DNA of 11,562 nucleotides, taken from assembly GCA_023230425.1 (NCBI GenBank), contig JALNXI010000039.1, positions 1-11,562 on the forward strand. Direction: 5' to 3'. Source of the DNA: Methanoculleus sp. (lineage in GTDB: Archaea > Halobacteriota > Methanomicrobia > Methanomicrobiales > Methanoculleaceae). A model generated the notes under the pieces. It did no database searches, was not told the origin of the DNA, and saw only the letters and a program-made list of their open reading frames with translations. Every line of letters starts with the position of its first letter. Position 1 is the first letter of the stretch. The position numbers were made by a program, and so were the translations under genes. Of the stretch, positions 1-6,276 are shown in pieces.

Positions 1-3
1 CCC

Positions 4-8
4 TTATA
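4..8 (+). promoter_or_regulatory. TATA-like element of tRNA-Arg
   Basis: TTATA lies about 35-39 bp before the mature tRNA 5' end. This would place transcription start near position 34 and leave a short 5' leader for RNase P. An 11-bp inverted repeat (GAGTA-A-TACTC, 18-28) sits between it and the tRNA. The BRE side is cut off by the window edge, so the assignment rests on position and AT content only. Confidence 0.4.
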
Positions 9-42
9 CCTTCTCATGAGTAATACTCTTACTCCGATGTAT

Positions 43-117
43 GGGCTTGTGGCCTAGCCCGGACATGGCGTCAGCCTCCTAAGCTGAATGTCGGGGGTTC
101 GAATCCCCCCAAGCCCG
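43..117 (+). tRNA. tRNA-Arg (anticodon CCU)
   Basis: A complete cloverleaf can be folded by eye. The acceptor stem is GGGCTTG (43-49) with CAAGCCC (110-116), followed by discriminator G117. The anticodon stem TCAGC/GCTGA (71-75/83-87) encloses loop CTCCTAA, so the anticodon is CCT (78-80), reading AGG. The T arm is GGGGG-TTCGAAT-CCCCC (93-109). The D arm lies at about 52-69 with three clear G-C pairs. CCA is not encoded, so it would be added after transcription. No intron is visible in the anticodon loop. AGG-decoding arginine tRNAs are standard in GC-rich methanogens. Confidence 0.97.
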
Positions 118-125
118 TTGTTTTT
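118..125 (+). terminator. T-rich terminator after tRNA-Arg
   Basis: TTGTTTTT follows the discriminator base directly. Short T-runs on the non-template strand terminate archaeal RNA polymerase, so this fits the end of the tRNA transcript. A weak GCCG/CGGC stem follows at about 131-143 and is not needed for the call. Confidence 0.55.
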
Positions 126-154
126 CAAATGCCGCCTTCCGGCTGACCCTCTGG

Positions 155-162
155 TTATTTAT
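155..162 (+). promoter_or_regulatory. TATA box of the UbiA-family gene
   Basis: TTATTTAT is centred about 33 bp before the ATG at 192. With the usual archaeal spacing of about 27 bp, transcription would start near 185-187. That gives a leader of only a few bases, consistent with the absence of a Shine-Dalgarno sequence before this ATG. Confidence 0.5.
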
Positions 163-191
163 CTTCACCGCTTCAACCTACCTCTTCAAGA

Positions 192-1031
192 ATGAGCGCC
201 TCCGCCTTCGTCAGGATTACCCGCCCGCATAACGCCGTCGTTGCCGGCCTTACGGCGCTCCTCGGGTACCTCATCGCCACAGGAACCCTCACGCCGCCGT
301 CGCTCCTGCTTGCCGTGGTCGTCGTGCTCATCACCGCCGGCGGGAACGTAATAAACGACATCTATGACGTCGAGATCGACCGGATCAACCGGCCGGACCG
401 GCCCATACCGTCAGGAGAGATCAGCCTCTCCGGTGCAAAGATGTACACAGTGGCGCTCTTTGCCGGCGGGATTGCCTTTGCGACCCTGACGACGGCGCTC
501 TGCCTTGCAATCGCCCTCATCAACTCGGTTATTCTGGTCGCCTACGCCATCTGGCTGAAACGGATCCCTGGCCTGGGCAACGTGGCTGTCGCTTACCTGG
601 CTGCCAGCGTATTCCTCTTCGGCGGGGCGTTTGCGGGCATCGGAGGACTCGTCCAGAACATATCGCTTGCGGCGATTACGTTCCTTGCCACCGTAGCGAG
701 GGAGGTCTTAAAAGACGCAGAGGATGTGGACGGGGATGCGGCAGGGGGGGCACGCACCCTCCCGATGATCATCGGTATCCGGCGGGCAGGAATGCTGGCG
801 TTCGCCTGTGCCTGCGGTGCCGTGCTCGCAAGCATACTCCCCGTCGGCGACTGGTGGGGTCCCTTCTACCTTGCCGCCATAGCCGTCGTGGATATCGTCA
901 TCCTCTTCGGGGCCTCCCGGGGTCTCTGGTGCACGACATCGGACTGTGTCCGGGGGTCCGGGGCGACGTCGATCCTGCGGACGGGAATGTTCGCCGCCCT
1001 TGCGGTGTTTGCGGTTGCCGCGGTGATATAA
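192..1031 (+). CDS. UbiA-family prenyltransferase, probable geranylgeranylglyceryl-phosphate geranylgeranyltransferase (DGGGP synthase)
   Basis: This is a 279-residue integral membrane protein made of alternating hydrophobic helices. Both Asp-rich UbiA motifs are present. The first is N55-D56-x2-D59-x3-D63, followed by RINRPDRPIPSG. The second is K174-D175-x2-D178-x3-D182. These Asp residues bind Mg-diphosphate of the prenyl donor. In archaea, this length and the NRPDRPIPSG signature match the enzyme that adds the second geranylgeranyl chain to geranylgeranylglyceryl phosphate, the second ether-bond step of archaeal membrane lipid synthesis. Another UbiA substrate cannot be excluded by sequence alone. 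The ATG at 192 is favoured because a TATA box lies about 33 bp upstream, making the message nearly leaderless. The gene stands alone between the tRNA and the bactofilin-like gene. Confidence 0.9.
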   Translation: MSASAFVRITRPHNAVVAGLTALLGYLIATGTLTPPSLLLAVVVVLITAGGNVINDIYDVEIDRINRPDRPIPSGEISLSGAKMYTVALFAGGIAFATLTTALCLAIALINSVILVAYAIWLKRIPGLGNVAVAYLAASVFLFGGAFAGIGGLVQNISLAAITFLATVAREVLKDAEDVDGDAAGGARTLPMIIGIRRAGMLAFACACGAVLASILPVGDWWGPFYLAAIAVVDIVILFGASRGLWCTTSDCVRGSGATSILRTGMFAALAVFAVAAVI

Positions 1032-1183
1032 TCAAAACGTGCCTGTTGAGGCAACCAGAAGCGAAACTCTTCGGGCACTCATGCCGGCAAGGCCCCGCCC
1101 CCCTCGCAGGGCGTTCGGGTTCGCTGTATCAACCGGGGCAAATACCCGGTACGGCCTTCCGAGATTCGGAATAACCCACTGAT

Positions 1184-1191
1184 AATTTTAT
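1184..1191 (+). promoter_or_regulatory. TATA box of the bactofilin-like gene
   Basis: AATTTTAT lies 38-45 bp before the ATG at 1229, giving an expected start near 1214 and a short leader. That leader contains the Shine-Dalgarno sequence GGGAG (1218-1222), six bases before the ATG. The rest of the 1032-1228 spacer holds no gene. Its only visible structure is a 6-bp inverted repeat ACCGGG/CCCGGT (1132-1150, 7-base loop). Confidence 0.5.
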
Positions 1192-1228
1192 CTGGTTACG
1201 GGCCGAGCTGTTATCCCGGGAGATCTTC

Positions 1229-1639
1229 ATGAAAATTTACCGGCACGGGGACACATACATAGCACCGAAAGGTTCCTTTTTTGACGGAAACGTGAAGATA
1301 GATGGGAACTTCATCGCCCCTGCGGAGACGCACATCTGGGGCAACATAATAGTTGGCGGCTGTCTCGAACTCGGGCCACACTCAACGGTCGGCGGTTACG
1401 TCGAGGCGGAGAGCATCGTCATCGGCCACGATGTCAGGATCAAAGGGCCGCTTCATGTCCTGGAGACCGCCACCGTCTGCGATAACGCGTGCCTCCACTC
1501 CATCCGGGCGGGAGGGAACATCACCCTCCGGCCGGGCGTCAGGGTCGGTGATGTGAACTGCGATGAAACGATCTTCGTCTATGGAAAGGTCACCAGTGAG
1601 CGGTTATTCGGCAGGGCCGTGAAAGTCTACGGGATCTGA
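1229..1639 (+). CDS. bactofilin-like polymer-forming cytoskeletal protein
   Basis: The 136-residue protein is almost entirely a right-handed beta-helix type repeat. Short strands end in Gly or Asn turns, each with hydrophobic residues in register (for example IDGNFIAP, IWGNIIVGG, VGGYVEAESIVIG, AGGNITLRPG). Bactofilins self-assemble without nucleotide into filaments and act in cell shape or as scaffolds. Archaeal members exist but are functionally little known. The protein has no signal peptide and no membrane segment. The ATG at 1229 is chosen because GGGAG sits six bases upstream and a TATA box lies at 1184. The last 36 bp overlap the end of the convergent DUF116 gene. It could also be an acyltransferase-like hexapeptide-repeat protein, but the repeat register and lack of catalytic residues favour bactofilin. 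Confidence 0.72.
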   Translation: MKIYRHGDTYIAPKGSFFDGNVKIDGNFIAPAETHIWGNIIVGGCLELGPHSTVGGYVEAESIVIGHDVRIKGPLHVLETATVCDNACLHSIRAGGNITLRPGVRVGDVNCDETIFVYGKVTSERLFGRAVKVYGI

Positions 1640-2308
1640 TGGCAGCTCGATGCCGAGCAGGGCGGCATCCCTCACCGCGGTCCAGTCCGCGATCGTCTCC
1701 ACGCACCCGTCTTTTAAGTTCACAACACCGAGAGCAGTAAGCCCTATCCGGTCACCCATATCGATCCCGTCTTTCACCTCCATGAGGCAGCCGACGCCGA
1801 TGATCGCCCGCGGGCGATACTTTTTGACCATCCGCTTTATGAACGTCGAGCCCGGGACGATGAAGACGCGATACCCGATACCCTCCAGCCACGCTGCATT
1901 CTCACCGACCGAACAGCGGCCGCAGTTCCGGCATTTCAGGCCTTCCGGCGTCAGATGTGCCGGACACTGCGCCGACCGCAGGCACTGGGGCAGGAAGACC
2001 GCTCGCTGCTCCACCGGCGTCTCGGCGAAGGCCTTTGAGTTCATGGTGTTCCTGAGCGTTATGAAGAACGTTATGAGATCCTTGTCATCCAGTCCGAGGA
2101 GTTTGCAGAATGCTTTCACGAGTCCTTCGAGGAGGACCATGCCGGGTATCAGGATCCGCGGGAGATAAAACTTTCCTCTCGTGATCGAGGCAGTGGCGAT
2201 GATTGCGAGGGCTACCGCCGCAAGCAGCATACCGAGGATGAGGAAGAACGTAACCTCGCCGATGAGGGTCATCAGCCCGACCCAGATCCCGGAGTCGAAG
2301 AACCCCAC
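1604..2308 (-). CDS. DUF116 family membrane protein with conserved cysteines
   Basis: The 234-residue protein begins with hydrophobic segments (about 12-41, and a shorter one at 47-67), suggesting membrane anchoring. A cytosolic Cys-rich domain follows. C109, C115, C126, C129 and C132 form a compact cluster, with C174 (GVGCLMEVKDG) and C202 downstream. DUF116 proteins (Pfam PF01976) are described as having seven conserved cysteines and a possible membrane location. These seven positions fit, and metal or Fe-S binding is the likely use, although no reaction is established. The start codon is GTG, two bases after the mtnA stop, so translation is probably coupled. It is the last gene of the carbonic anhydrase/HdrA-like/MtnA operon, and its 3' end overlaps the bactofilin-like gene by 36 bp. 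Confidence 0.85.
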   Translation of the reverse strand: MGFFDSGIWVGLMTLIGEVTFFLILGMLLAAVALAIIATASITRGKFYLPRILIPGMVLLEGLVKAFCKLLGLDDKDLITFFITLRNTMNSKAFAETPVEQRAVFLPQCLRSAQCPAHLTPEGLKCRNCGRCSVGENAAWLEGIGYRVFIVPGSTFIKRMVKKYRPRAIIGVGCLMEVKDGIDMGDRIGLTALGVVNLKDGCVETIADWTAVRDAALLGIELPSDPVDFHGPAE

Positions 2309-2310
2309 GG

Positions 2311-3387
2311 TCAGGCCCCCTGTCCCCGGCGATGAGCCGGATTCCCGACCAGCCGGAACGATTCGCTATACGGCGGCCGGAGCACCCCGATCTCGGTGAT
2401 GATCGCATCGACGAGGTCGAGGGGGGTGGCGTCGAAGGCGTAGTTGAGCACGTTCACGCTGTCGGGCGCGAGCTGCCGGTCGCCGCAGTACGCGAGTTCG
2501 GCCCGGTCCCGCTCCTCGACAGTGATCTCCGACTCCGTCCGGGCAAGGTCGAACGTGGAGATCGGCGCCGCAACGTAGAACGGTATAGAATGGTGGCGGG
2601 CGGCAACGGCATGCATGTAGGTCCCGATCTTGTTGAAGACCGCGTCCTTTGTGATCCGGTCCGCGCCGACGATGACGAGGTCGATCGCTCCCTTCCGCAT
2701 AAGGTATGCTGCCGAAGAGTCGGGGATGAGGGTCACGTCGATACCGTCCCGGGCAAGTTCCCAGCAGGTGAGCCGGGACCCCTGGTTCAGCGGCCGGGTC
2801 TCGCAAGCGATCACCCGTACGTCCTTTCCGGCCGCAACCGCCGACCGAATGACCCCGAGCGCCGTTCCCCAGCACCGGCAGGCGAGCGCTCCCGCGTTGC
2901 AGTGGGTGAGCACCGTGCACGCGGTCGGGAAGAGTTCTTCGCCGAACGCACCGAGCCTCCGGCAGGTCAGTTCGTCCTCTTCGGCGACGGCGCTTGCTTC
3001 CGCGACCGCGAGTGCCTTCGCCTCCGCGACCGATGTGGCCATTGCAACCTTCCTTGCCACGCGGTCGATCCCCCAGGCGAGGTTCACCGCGGTCGGGCGG
3101 GTGCTCCTGAGCAGGTCCGCGGCCCGGCCGACCTCTGCGAGGAACCGCCCGAGATCTGCCTCGGTGCTCCGGACGGCCGCGAGCGCCACGCCCATCGCAC
3201 CGGCGATGCCGAGCGCCGGTGCCCCCCGGACCTCAAGCCTCCTGATCGCCCGGGCGAGGTCCTCGACGGTGGTGCACCGCATCTGCTCGCACCGGCCCGG
3301 GAGAAGGGTCTGGTCGATGTAGACGATGCTCCCGGTCTCTCTCTCCCAGGCGATGGTGCAGAGTTCTTCTCTCTCCGGCATGATCAT
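2311..3387 (-). CDS. mtnA: S-methyl-5-thioribose-1-phosphate isomerase (MtnA; eIF-2B-like fold)
   Basis: The 358-residue protein is full length for MtnA. Recognisable blocks are R54-GAPALG, RPTAVNLAW (97-105), THCNAGALA with catalytic-type C163, ETRPLNQGSRLT (196-207), GADRI with catalytic-type D243, and NKIGTY (252-257). The family isomerises methylthioribose-1-phosphate to methylthioribulose-1-phosphate in methionine salvage. In some methanogens it also handles 5-deoxyribose-1-phosphate from 5'-deoxyadenosine. The related ribose-1,5-bisphosphate isomerases share the fold, but the RGAPALG and HCNAG blocks favour MtnA. The ATG at 3387 is set by a 4-bp ATGA overlap with the HdrA-like stop. A second ATG lies two codons later. 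No other salvage gene is adjacent, so its operon partners do not follow the usual salvage pathway. Confidence 0.9.
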   Translation of the reverse strand: MIMPEREELCTIAWERETGSIVYIDQTLLPGRCEQMRCTTVEDLARAIRRLEVRGAPALGIAGAMGVALAAVRSTEADLGRFLAEVGRAADLLRSTRPTAVNLAWGIDRVARKVAMATSVAEAKALAVAEASAVAEEDELTCRRLGAFGEELFPTACTVLTHCNAGALACRCWGTALGVIRSAVAAGKDVRVIACETRPLNQGSRLTCWELARDGIDVTLIPDSSAAYLMRKGAIDLVIVGADRITKDAVFNKIGTYMHAVAARHHSIPFYVAAPISTFDLARTESEITVEERDRAELAYCGDRQLAPDSVNVLNYAFDATPLDLVDAIITEIGVLRPPYSESFRLVGNPAHRRGQGA

Positions 3388-4658
3388 CCCGCCCTGACTG
3401 TGTCGAGGTACGCCCGCATCGCCGCCGCTTCGCCCATGGCGACCGAGTCCGGTATATCCCTCGGCGCGGTGGCCGTCCCCGCCACGTAGATCCCGGGCTT
3501 CACCGTGAGCACGGGGCCGACTTTCTGGTCGGCAACGCTGAAGAACCCGGTCTCATCTTGCGGGATGCCGAGCATCCGGCCGATCGCCTCCGCTCCTCCG
3601 GCAGGTTCAAGCCCAACGGAGAGCACCACCAGGTCCGGGTGAAACGTCTCCACCTCGCGTGTCTCGGTGTTCTCCGCGATCATCATCAGGTGGTCGTTCT
3701 CCTCAAGCACCTCGCCCGGGAACCCGCGGACGAACCTGACCCCAAGACTCCTCGCCCGCTCGTAATACTCTTCGTAACCCTTGCCGTATGCCCGGACGTC
3801 GTTATAGAATATAGTGACCTCGATACCAGGATTCTTCTCGCGGATGAGCATGGCGTTCTTCATCGCATACATGCAGCAGACCCCGGAACAGTATGGGCGG
3901 CCGGCGGCGATGTCCCGGGAGCCGACACACTGTACGAACGCTATGCTCCGGGGCGGTCTGCCGTTCGAGAGGCGCTTCAGGTTACCGCCTGTCGGGCCGC
4001 TTGCGTTGATCATCCGCTCGAACTCAAGGCTCGTGATCACGTCCGGTATGGCGAGGTAACGCAGGTGTGCCTTGTTCCTGGCATCAAACGTCCGGTAGCC
4101 GGTCGCGACGATGATGCTTGCCGCCGGGATATCGATCACTCGCTCCTTATCTTCGGCGAGGATCGCCTCCTTGCCGCAGACGTCGTAGCAGAGGCCGCAC
4201 TCGATGCAGTGCTCGTTGTCCTTGACGACGATATCCGGGACCGCCTGTGCATGGGGTTTGTAGATCGCTTTCCGGACCCCGATGCCGGCATCGAACCGGT
4301 TGTAGACCTCCACCGGGCAGATCCCTACGCAGTCCCCGCACCCATTGCACTCATCCTCGATGATGTAGCGTGGATGCTTCCTGATCCGGACCCGGAAGTT
4401 GCCGACCTCTCCTTCGACCGACTCGACCTCTGAGCAGGTGTGGATCGTGACGTTTGGGTGCCGGGCCACCTCCACCATCTTCGGAGAGAGGATGCACATC
4501 GAGCAGTCGTTGGTCGGGAACGTCTTGTCGAGTTGGGCCATATGCCCGCCGATGGTCGGTTCGCGTTCGATGAGGTGCACATGGATGTTGTGGTCGGCGA
4601 GGTCGAGCGCTGCCTGGATGCCGGCAACCCCGGCGCCGATGACCGCGACGTCAGCCAT
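3384..4658 (-). CDS. short HdrA-like FAD/iron-sulfur oxidoreductase
   Basis: The 424-residue protein opens directly with a dinucleotide-binding loop, G8-AGVAG, typical of the FAD domain of heterodisulfide reductase subunit A. The HdrA signature NDCSMCILSPKM follows (C52, C55). Two ferredoxin motifs come next, with C104/C107/C110/C114 and C151/C154/C157/C161; the second ends CG rather than CP. The HdrA block CVGSRD (C244) then YCSGVCC (C257, C261, C262) is intact. Canonical HdrA is roughly 650 residues, so this form lacks the N-terminal extension and the C-terminal ferredoxin part. It therefore resembles the HdrA-like electron-transfer family rather than the subunit of the MvhADG/HdrABC complex. 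The native ends are supported by an 8-bp overlap with the upstream carbonic anhydrase gene and a 4-bp overlap with mtnA. Partners and substrate are unknown. Confidence 0.88.
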   Translation of the reverse strand: MADVAVIGAGVAGIQAALDLADHNIHVHLIEREPTIGGHMAQLDKTFPTNDCSMCILSPKMVEVARHPNVTIHTCSEVESVEGEVGNFRVRIRKHPRYIIEDECNGCGDCVGICPVEVYNRFDAGIGVRKAIYKPHAQAVPDIVVKDNEHCIECGLCYDVCGKEAILAEDKERVIDIPAASIIVATGYRTFDARNKAHLRYLAIPDVITSLEFERMINASGPTGGNLKRLSNGRPPRSIAFVQCVGSRDIAAGRPYCSGVCCMYAMKNAMLIREKNPGIEVTIFYNDVRAYGKGYEEYYERARSLGVRFVRGFPGEVLEENDHLMMIAENTETREVETFHPDLVVLSVGLEPAGGAEAIGRMLGIPQDETGFFSVADQKVGPVLTVKPGIYVAGTATAPRDIPDSVAMGEAAAMRAYLDTVRAG

Positions 4659-5142
4659 GGCGGTACCTGCCTGCGAGTTTGACGTATTCGCGCGCGTTGT
4701 GGGCGATGCCCTCCTGCTGCTCTGGCGTCGTCTCCCTGACCACTTTACCGGGCACGCCGAGGACCAGCGAGTGCGGCGGGATCTCCTTTCCCTCGGTGAC
4801 CACGGCGCCGGCGCCGATGATGGAGCCTTCCCCCACCACCGCGCCGTTCAGGACGACGGCGCCCATCCCGACGAGCACCCGGTCACGGATGGTGCAGCCG
4901 TGCAGGATGGCGCCGTGGCCGACCGAGACCTCCGACCCGATACTGACCGGGAACCCGGGCGTGGTGTGGACGACGGCGTTGTCCTGGATGTTTGAGCCCG
5001 CTCCTACCGTGATTGTATCCCTGTCGGCCCGGACAACGGCGCCGAACCATATGCTCACATCGTCGGCGAGCGTCACGTCTCCGATGACTGTTGCGTTCTC
5101 CGCAGTAAAGACGCGGTCCCCCACAACTGATCCGCTCTCCAT
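4651..5142 (-). CDS. gamma-class carbonic anhydrase, CamH type
   Basis: The 163-residue left-handed beta-helix protein has hexapeptide repeats from about residue 12 to 130. The three zinc/iron-binding histidines of gamma-carbonic anhydrases are visible: H59 in NAVVHT, and H76 and H81 in VGHGAILHGC. Conserved R38 and D40 (VVRADRD) and Q53-D54 are also present. The acidic loop of the archetypal Cam enzyme is absent and there is no signal peptide, so it belongs to the shorter cytoplasmic CamH/PaaY-like group. Members hydrate CO2 or are close relatives without proven activity. The ATG at 5142 is preferred over an in-frame start 129 bp upstream: homology begins there, and a TATA-like box lies about 27 bp before it, making it leaderless. 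It is the first gene of a four-gene operon. Confidence 0.88.
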   Translation of the reverse strand: MESGSVVGDRVFTAENATVIGDVTLADDVSIWFGAVVRADRDTITVGAGSNIQDNAVVHTTPGFPVSIGSEVSVGHGAILHGCTIRDRVLVGMGAVVLNGAVVGEGSIIGAGAVVTEGKEIPPHSLVLGVPGKVVRETTPEQQEGIAHNAREYVKLAGRYRHG

Positions 5143-5167
5143 AGTATGTCTACTATTGGTCACGGCG

Positions 5168-5177
5168 ATACAAAATG
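5168..5177 (-). promoter_or_regulatory. TATA box of the carbonic anhydrase/HdrA-like/mtnA/DUF116 operon
   Basis: On the minus strand this reads CATTTTGTAT, centred about 30 bp before the ATG at 5142. Expected transcription start is near 5145, giving a nearly leaderless first gene. No Shine-Dalgarno sequence precedes that ATG, which agrees. No other promoter-like stretch was seen inside the overlapping genes of this operon. Confidence 0.5.
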
Positions 5178-5229
5178 CTCTCCCTTGATGGCAGGGGAGG
5201 GGCTGTATGCTCCCGGTCAGCGGGCCGGT

Positions 5230-5314
5230 GGGGCCCCGGTGGGGAAGGGAGATCGCTCCGGAGCCGGGCACCGGGTGCGCGGGCGCCCAGACCGGGATGC
5301 CCGCGGCATCCCGG
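5230..5314. repeat. cluster of palindromes in the divergent spacer before coaD
   Basis: Five inverted repeats lie within 85 bp. They are GGGGCCCC (5230-5237), GCTCCGGAGC (5255-5264), GCACC-G-GGTGC (5268-5278), GGGCGCCC (5281-5288) and the strongest, CCGGGATGCC-CGC-GGCATCCCGG (5292-5301 with 5305-5314, ten perfect pairs). The last ends 14 bp before the coaD TATA-like box. They lie between the two divergent promoters, so regulator binding is a reasonable inference. GC richness alone produces some of the short ones. Confidence 0.6.
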
Positions 5315-5327
5315 GCCGATCACTACC

Positions 5328-5334
5328 CATAAAA
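5328..5334 (+). promoter_or_regulatory. TATA-like box of coaD
   Basis: CATAAAA is centred about 27 bp before the ATG at 5358, which would make coaD leaderless. No Shine-Dalgarno sequence is present (CCTCCTG precedes the ATG), and this supports the choice of start. Confidence 0.55.
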
Positions 5335-5357
5335 CCCCCCACAGCAAACCCCTCCTG

Positions 5358-5816
5358 ATGAGAGTCATGGTCGGGGGGACGTTCGATCCCCTCCATGCCG
5401 GACACAGGAAACTCCTCTCCCGTTCCTTTGAACTGGCAGGGCCTGACGGTGAAGTGATCATCGGGCTGACGACCGATGAGTTTGCCGGAGCAAAGGTGCA
5501 CCCCGTCCGCCCGTACCAGGAGCGGCTCGCAAACGTCGCGTCTTTCATCAGGGAACGCGGCTACACTGCAGCCTGGAAGGTCGAGTCGCTCTCCGACCGC
5601 TACGGAAGTGCTCTTGACACGGACTTCGACATACTCGTCGTCTCCGAGGAGACCTTTCCGGTCGCCGTGGAGATCAACGAACTCCGGCGGAAGCGGGGAA
5701 GAAGAAGAGTGGATCTCCACGAGATCTCGTGTGTCCTTGCTGAAGACGGCCGGCGGATATCGAGCACCCGGATCTGCCGGGGGGAGATCGACCGGCACGG
5801 ACGCCTGATCAGATGA
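5358..5816 (+). CDS. coaD: phosphopantetheine adenylyltransferase, archaeal type
   Basis: The 152-residue nucleotidyltransferase begins VGGTFDPLHAGH, with the ATP-binding H13-AGH16 motif. It carries the matching C-terminal motif ISSTRI (134-139). Archaeal CoaD proteins transfer AMP from ATP to 4'-phosphopantetheine, the penultimate step of coenzyme A synthesis in the cytoplasm. Length and motifs match the family. The reading frame is open upstream to about 5175, but the ATG at 5358 directly precedes the family's first conserved strand and has a TATA-like box 27 bp upstream, so the longer start is rejected. The stop overlaps the end of convergent pyrI by 8 bp. A related cytidylyltransferase role is less likely because the ISSTRI motif and the region after HxGH are PPAT-like. 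Confidence 0.88.
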   Translation: MRVMVGGTFDPLHAGHRKLLSRSFELAGPDGEVIIGLTTDEFAGAKVHPVRPYQERLANVASFIRERGYTAAWKVESLSDRYGSALDTDFDILVVSEETFPVAVEINELRRKRGRRRVDLHEISCVLAEDGRRISSTRICRGEIDRHGRLIR

Positions 5817-6276
5817 TGTAGTTTGCTATATCGTCCTTGATCAGCCAGTCGCAGTAGAGGCAGTGCAGCCCTTTTTCGAGCACCTCGAAGGTGCTCTCCA
5901 CCGGCTCGCTCGTGTTCGTGATGCAGCCGGGGTTCGGGCACCTGACAACACCTTTGAGGACCTTCGGGATCTTCACACCCTTCTTCTCCACCACCCGGTA
6001 GTCCCGGATGATGTTGATCTTAGCCTGCGGCGCAATCAGGGCGATCCGATCAACCTCCTCTTTGCAGAGTTCCCGGTTCTCTACCTTCACGATATCCTTC
6101 TTCCCGAGCCGCTTACTCTCGACGTTCGTCGCAATGCTCAGGCACTCCCGTGTCGACCCGGTGATGCCGAGTATCCGGAGCACGTTGAGCGCCTCACCTG
6201 CCGTGATGTGGTCGATTACGGTGCCGTTCCTGATGGGGCTGACGAGCAGCCCTCCTGACGGATCTCTTCTGCTCAT
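5809..6276 (-). CDS. pyrI: aspartate carbamoyltransferase regulatory subunit
   Basis: The 155-residue protein has the two PyrI domains. The N-terminal allosteric nucleotide-binding domain covers about 10-100 (GTVIDHITAGEAL, LGITG, KDIVKVENREL, APQAKINIIRDY). The C-terminal zinc domain has C113/C118 (RCPNPGC) and C139/C142 (HCLYC), spaced as in the E. coli subunit. It binds the catalytic PyrB subunits through the zinc domain and transmits ATP/CTP control of pyrimidine synthesis. The ATG at 6276 overlaps the pyrB stop as ATGA and is preceded by GAGGTGAT, a strong Shine-Dalgarno sequence, so the two subunits are co-translated. The N terminus is a few residues longer than E. coli PyrI. The 3' end overlaps coaD by 8 bp. 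Confidence 0.97.
   Translation of the reverse strand: MSRRDPSGGLLVSPIRNGTVIDHITAGEALNVLRILGITGSTRECLSIATNVESKRLGKKDIVKVENRELCKEEVDRIALIAPQAKINIIRDYRVVEKKGVKIPKVLKGVVRCPNPGCITNTSEPVESTFEVLEKGLHCLYCDWLIKDDIANYII

Noticed and set aside
2332..3489. A 385-residue plus-strand frame opposite mtnA
   Set aside because: Antisense to clear MtnA motifs, with low-complexity Arg/Pro/Gly composition and no domain.
3558..4433. A 291-residue plus-strand frame opposite the HdrA-like gene
   Set aside because: The opposite strand encodes intact FAD and ferredoxin motifs. This frame has no family resemblance.
4651..5271. Carbonic anhydrase extended by 43 residues
   Set aside because: The extension has no homology to the family and would run across the likely TATA box at 5168-5177.
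5175..5816. coaD extended upstream to 5175
   Set aside because: The extension is Gly/Arg/Pro-rich translation of the palindrome cluster and crosses the coaD TATA-like box.
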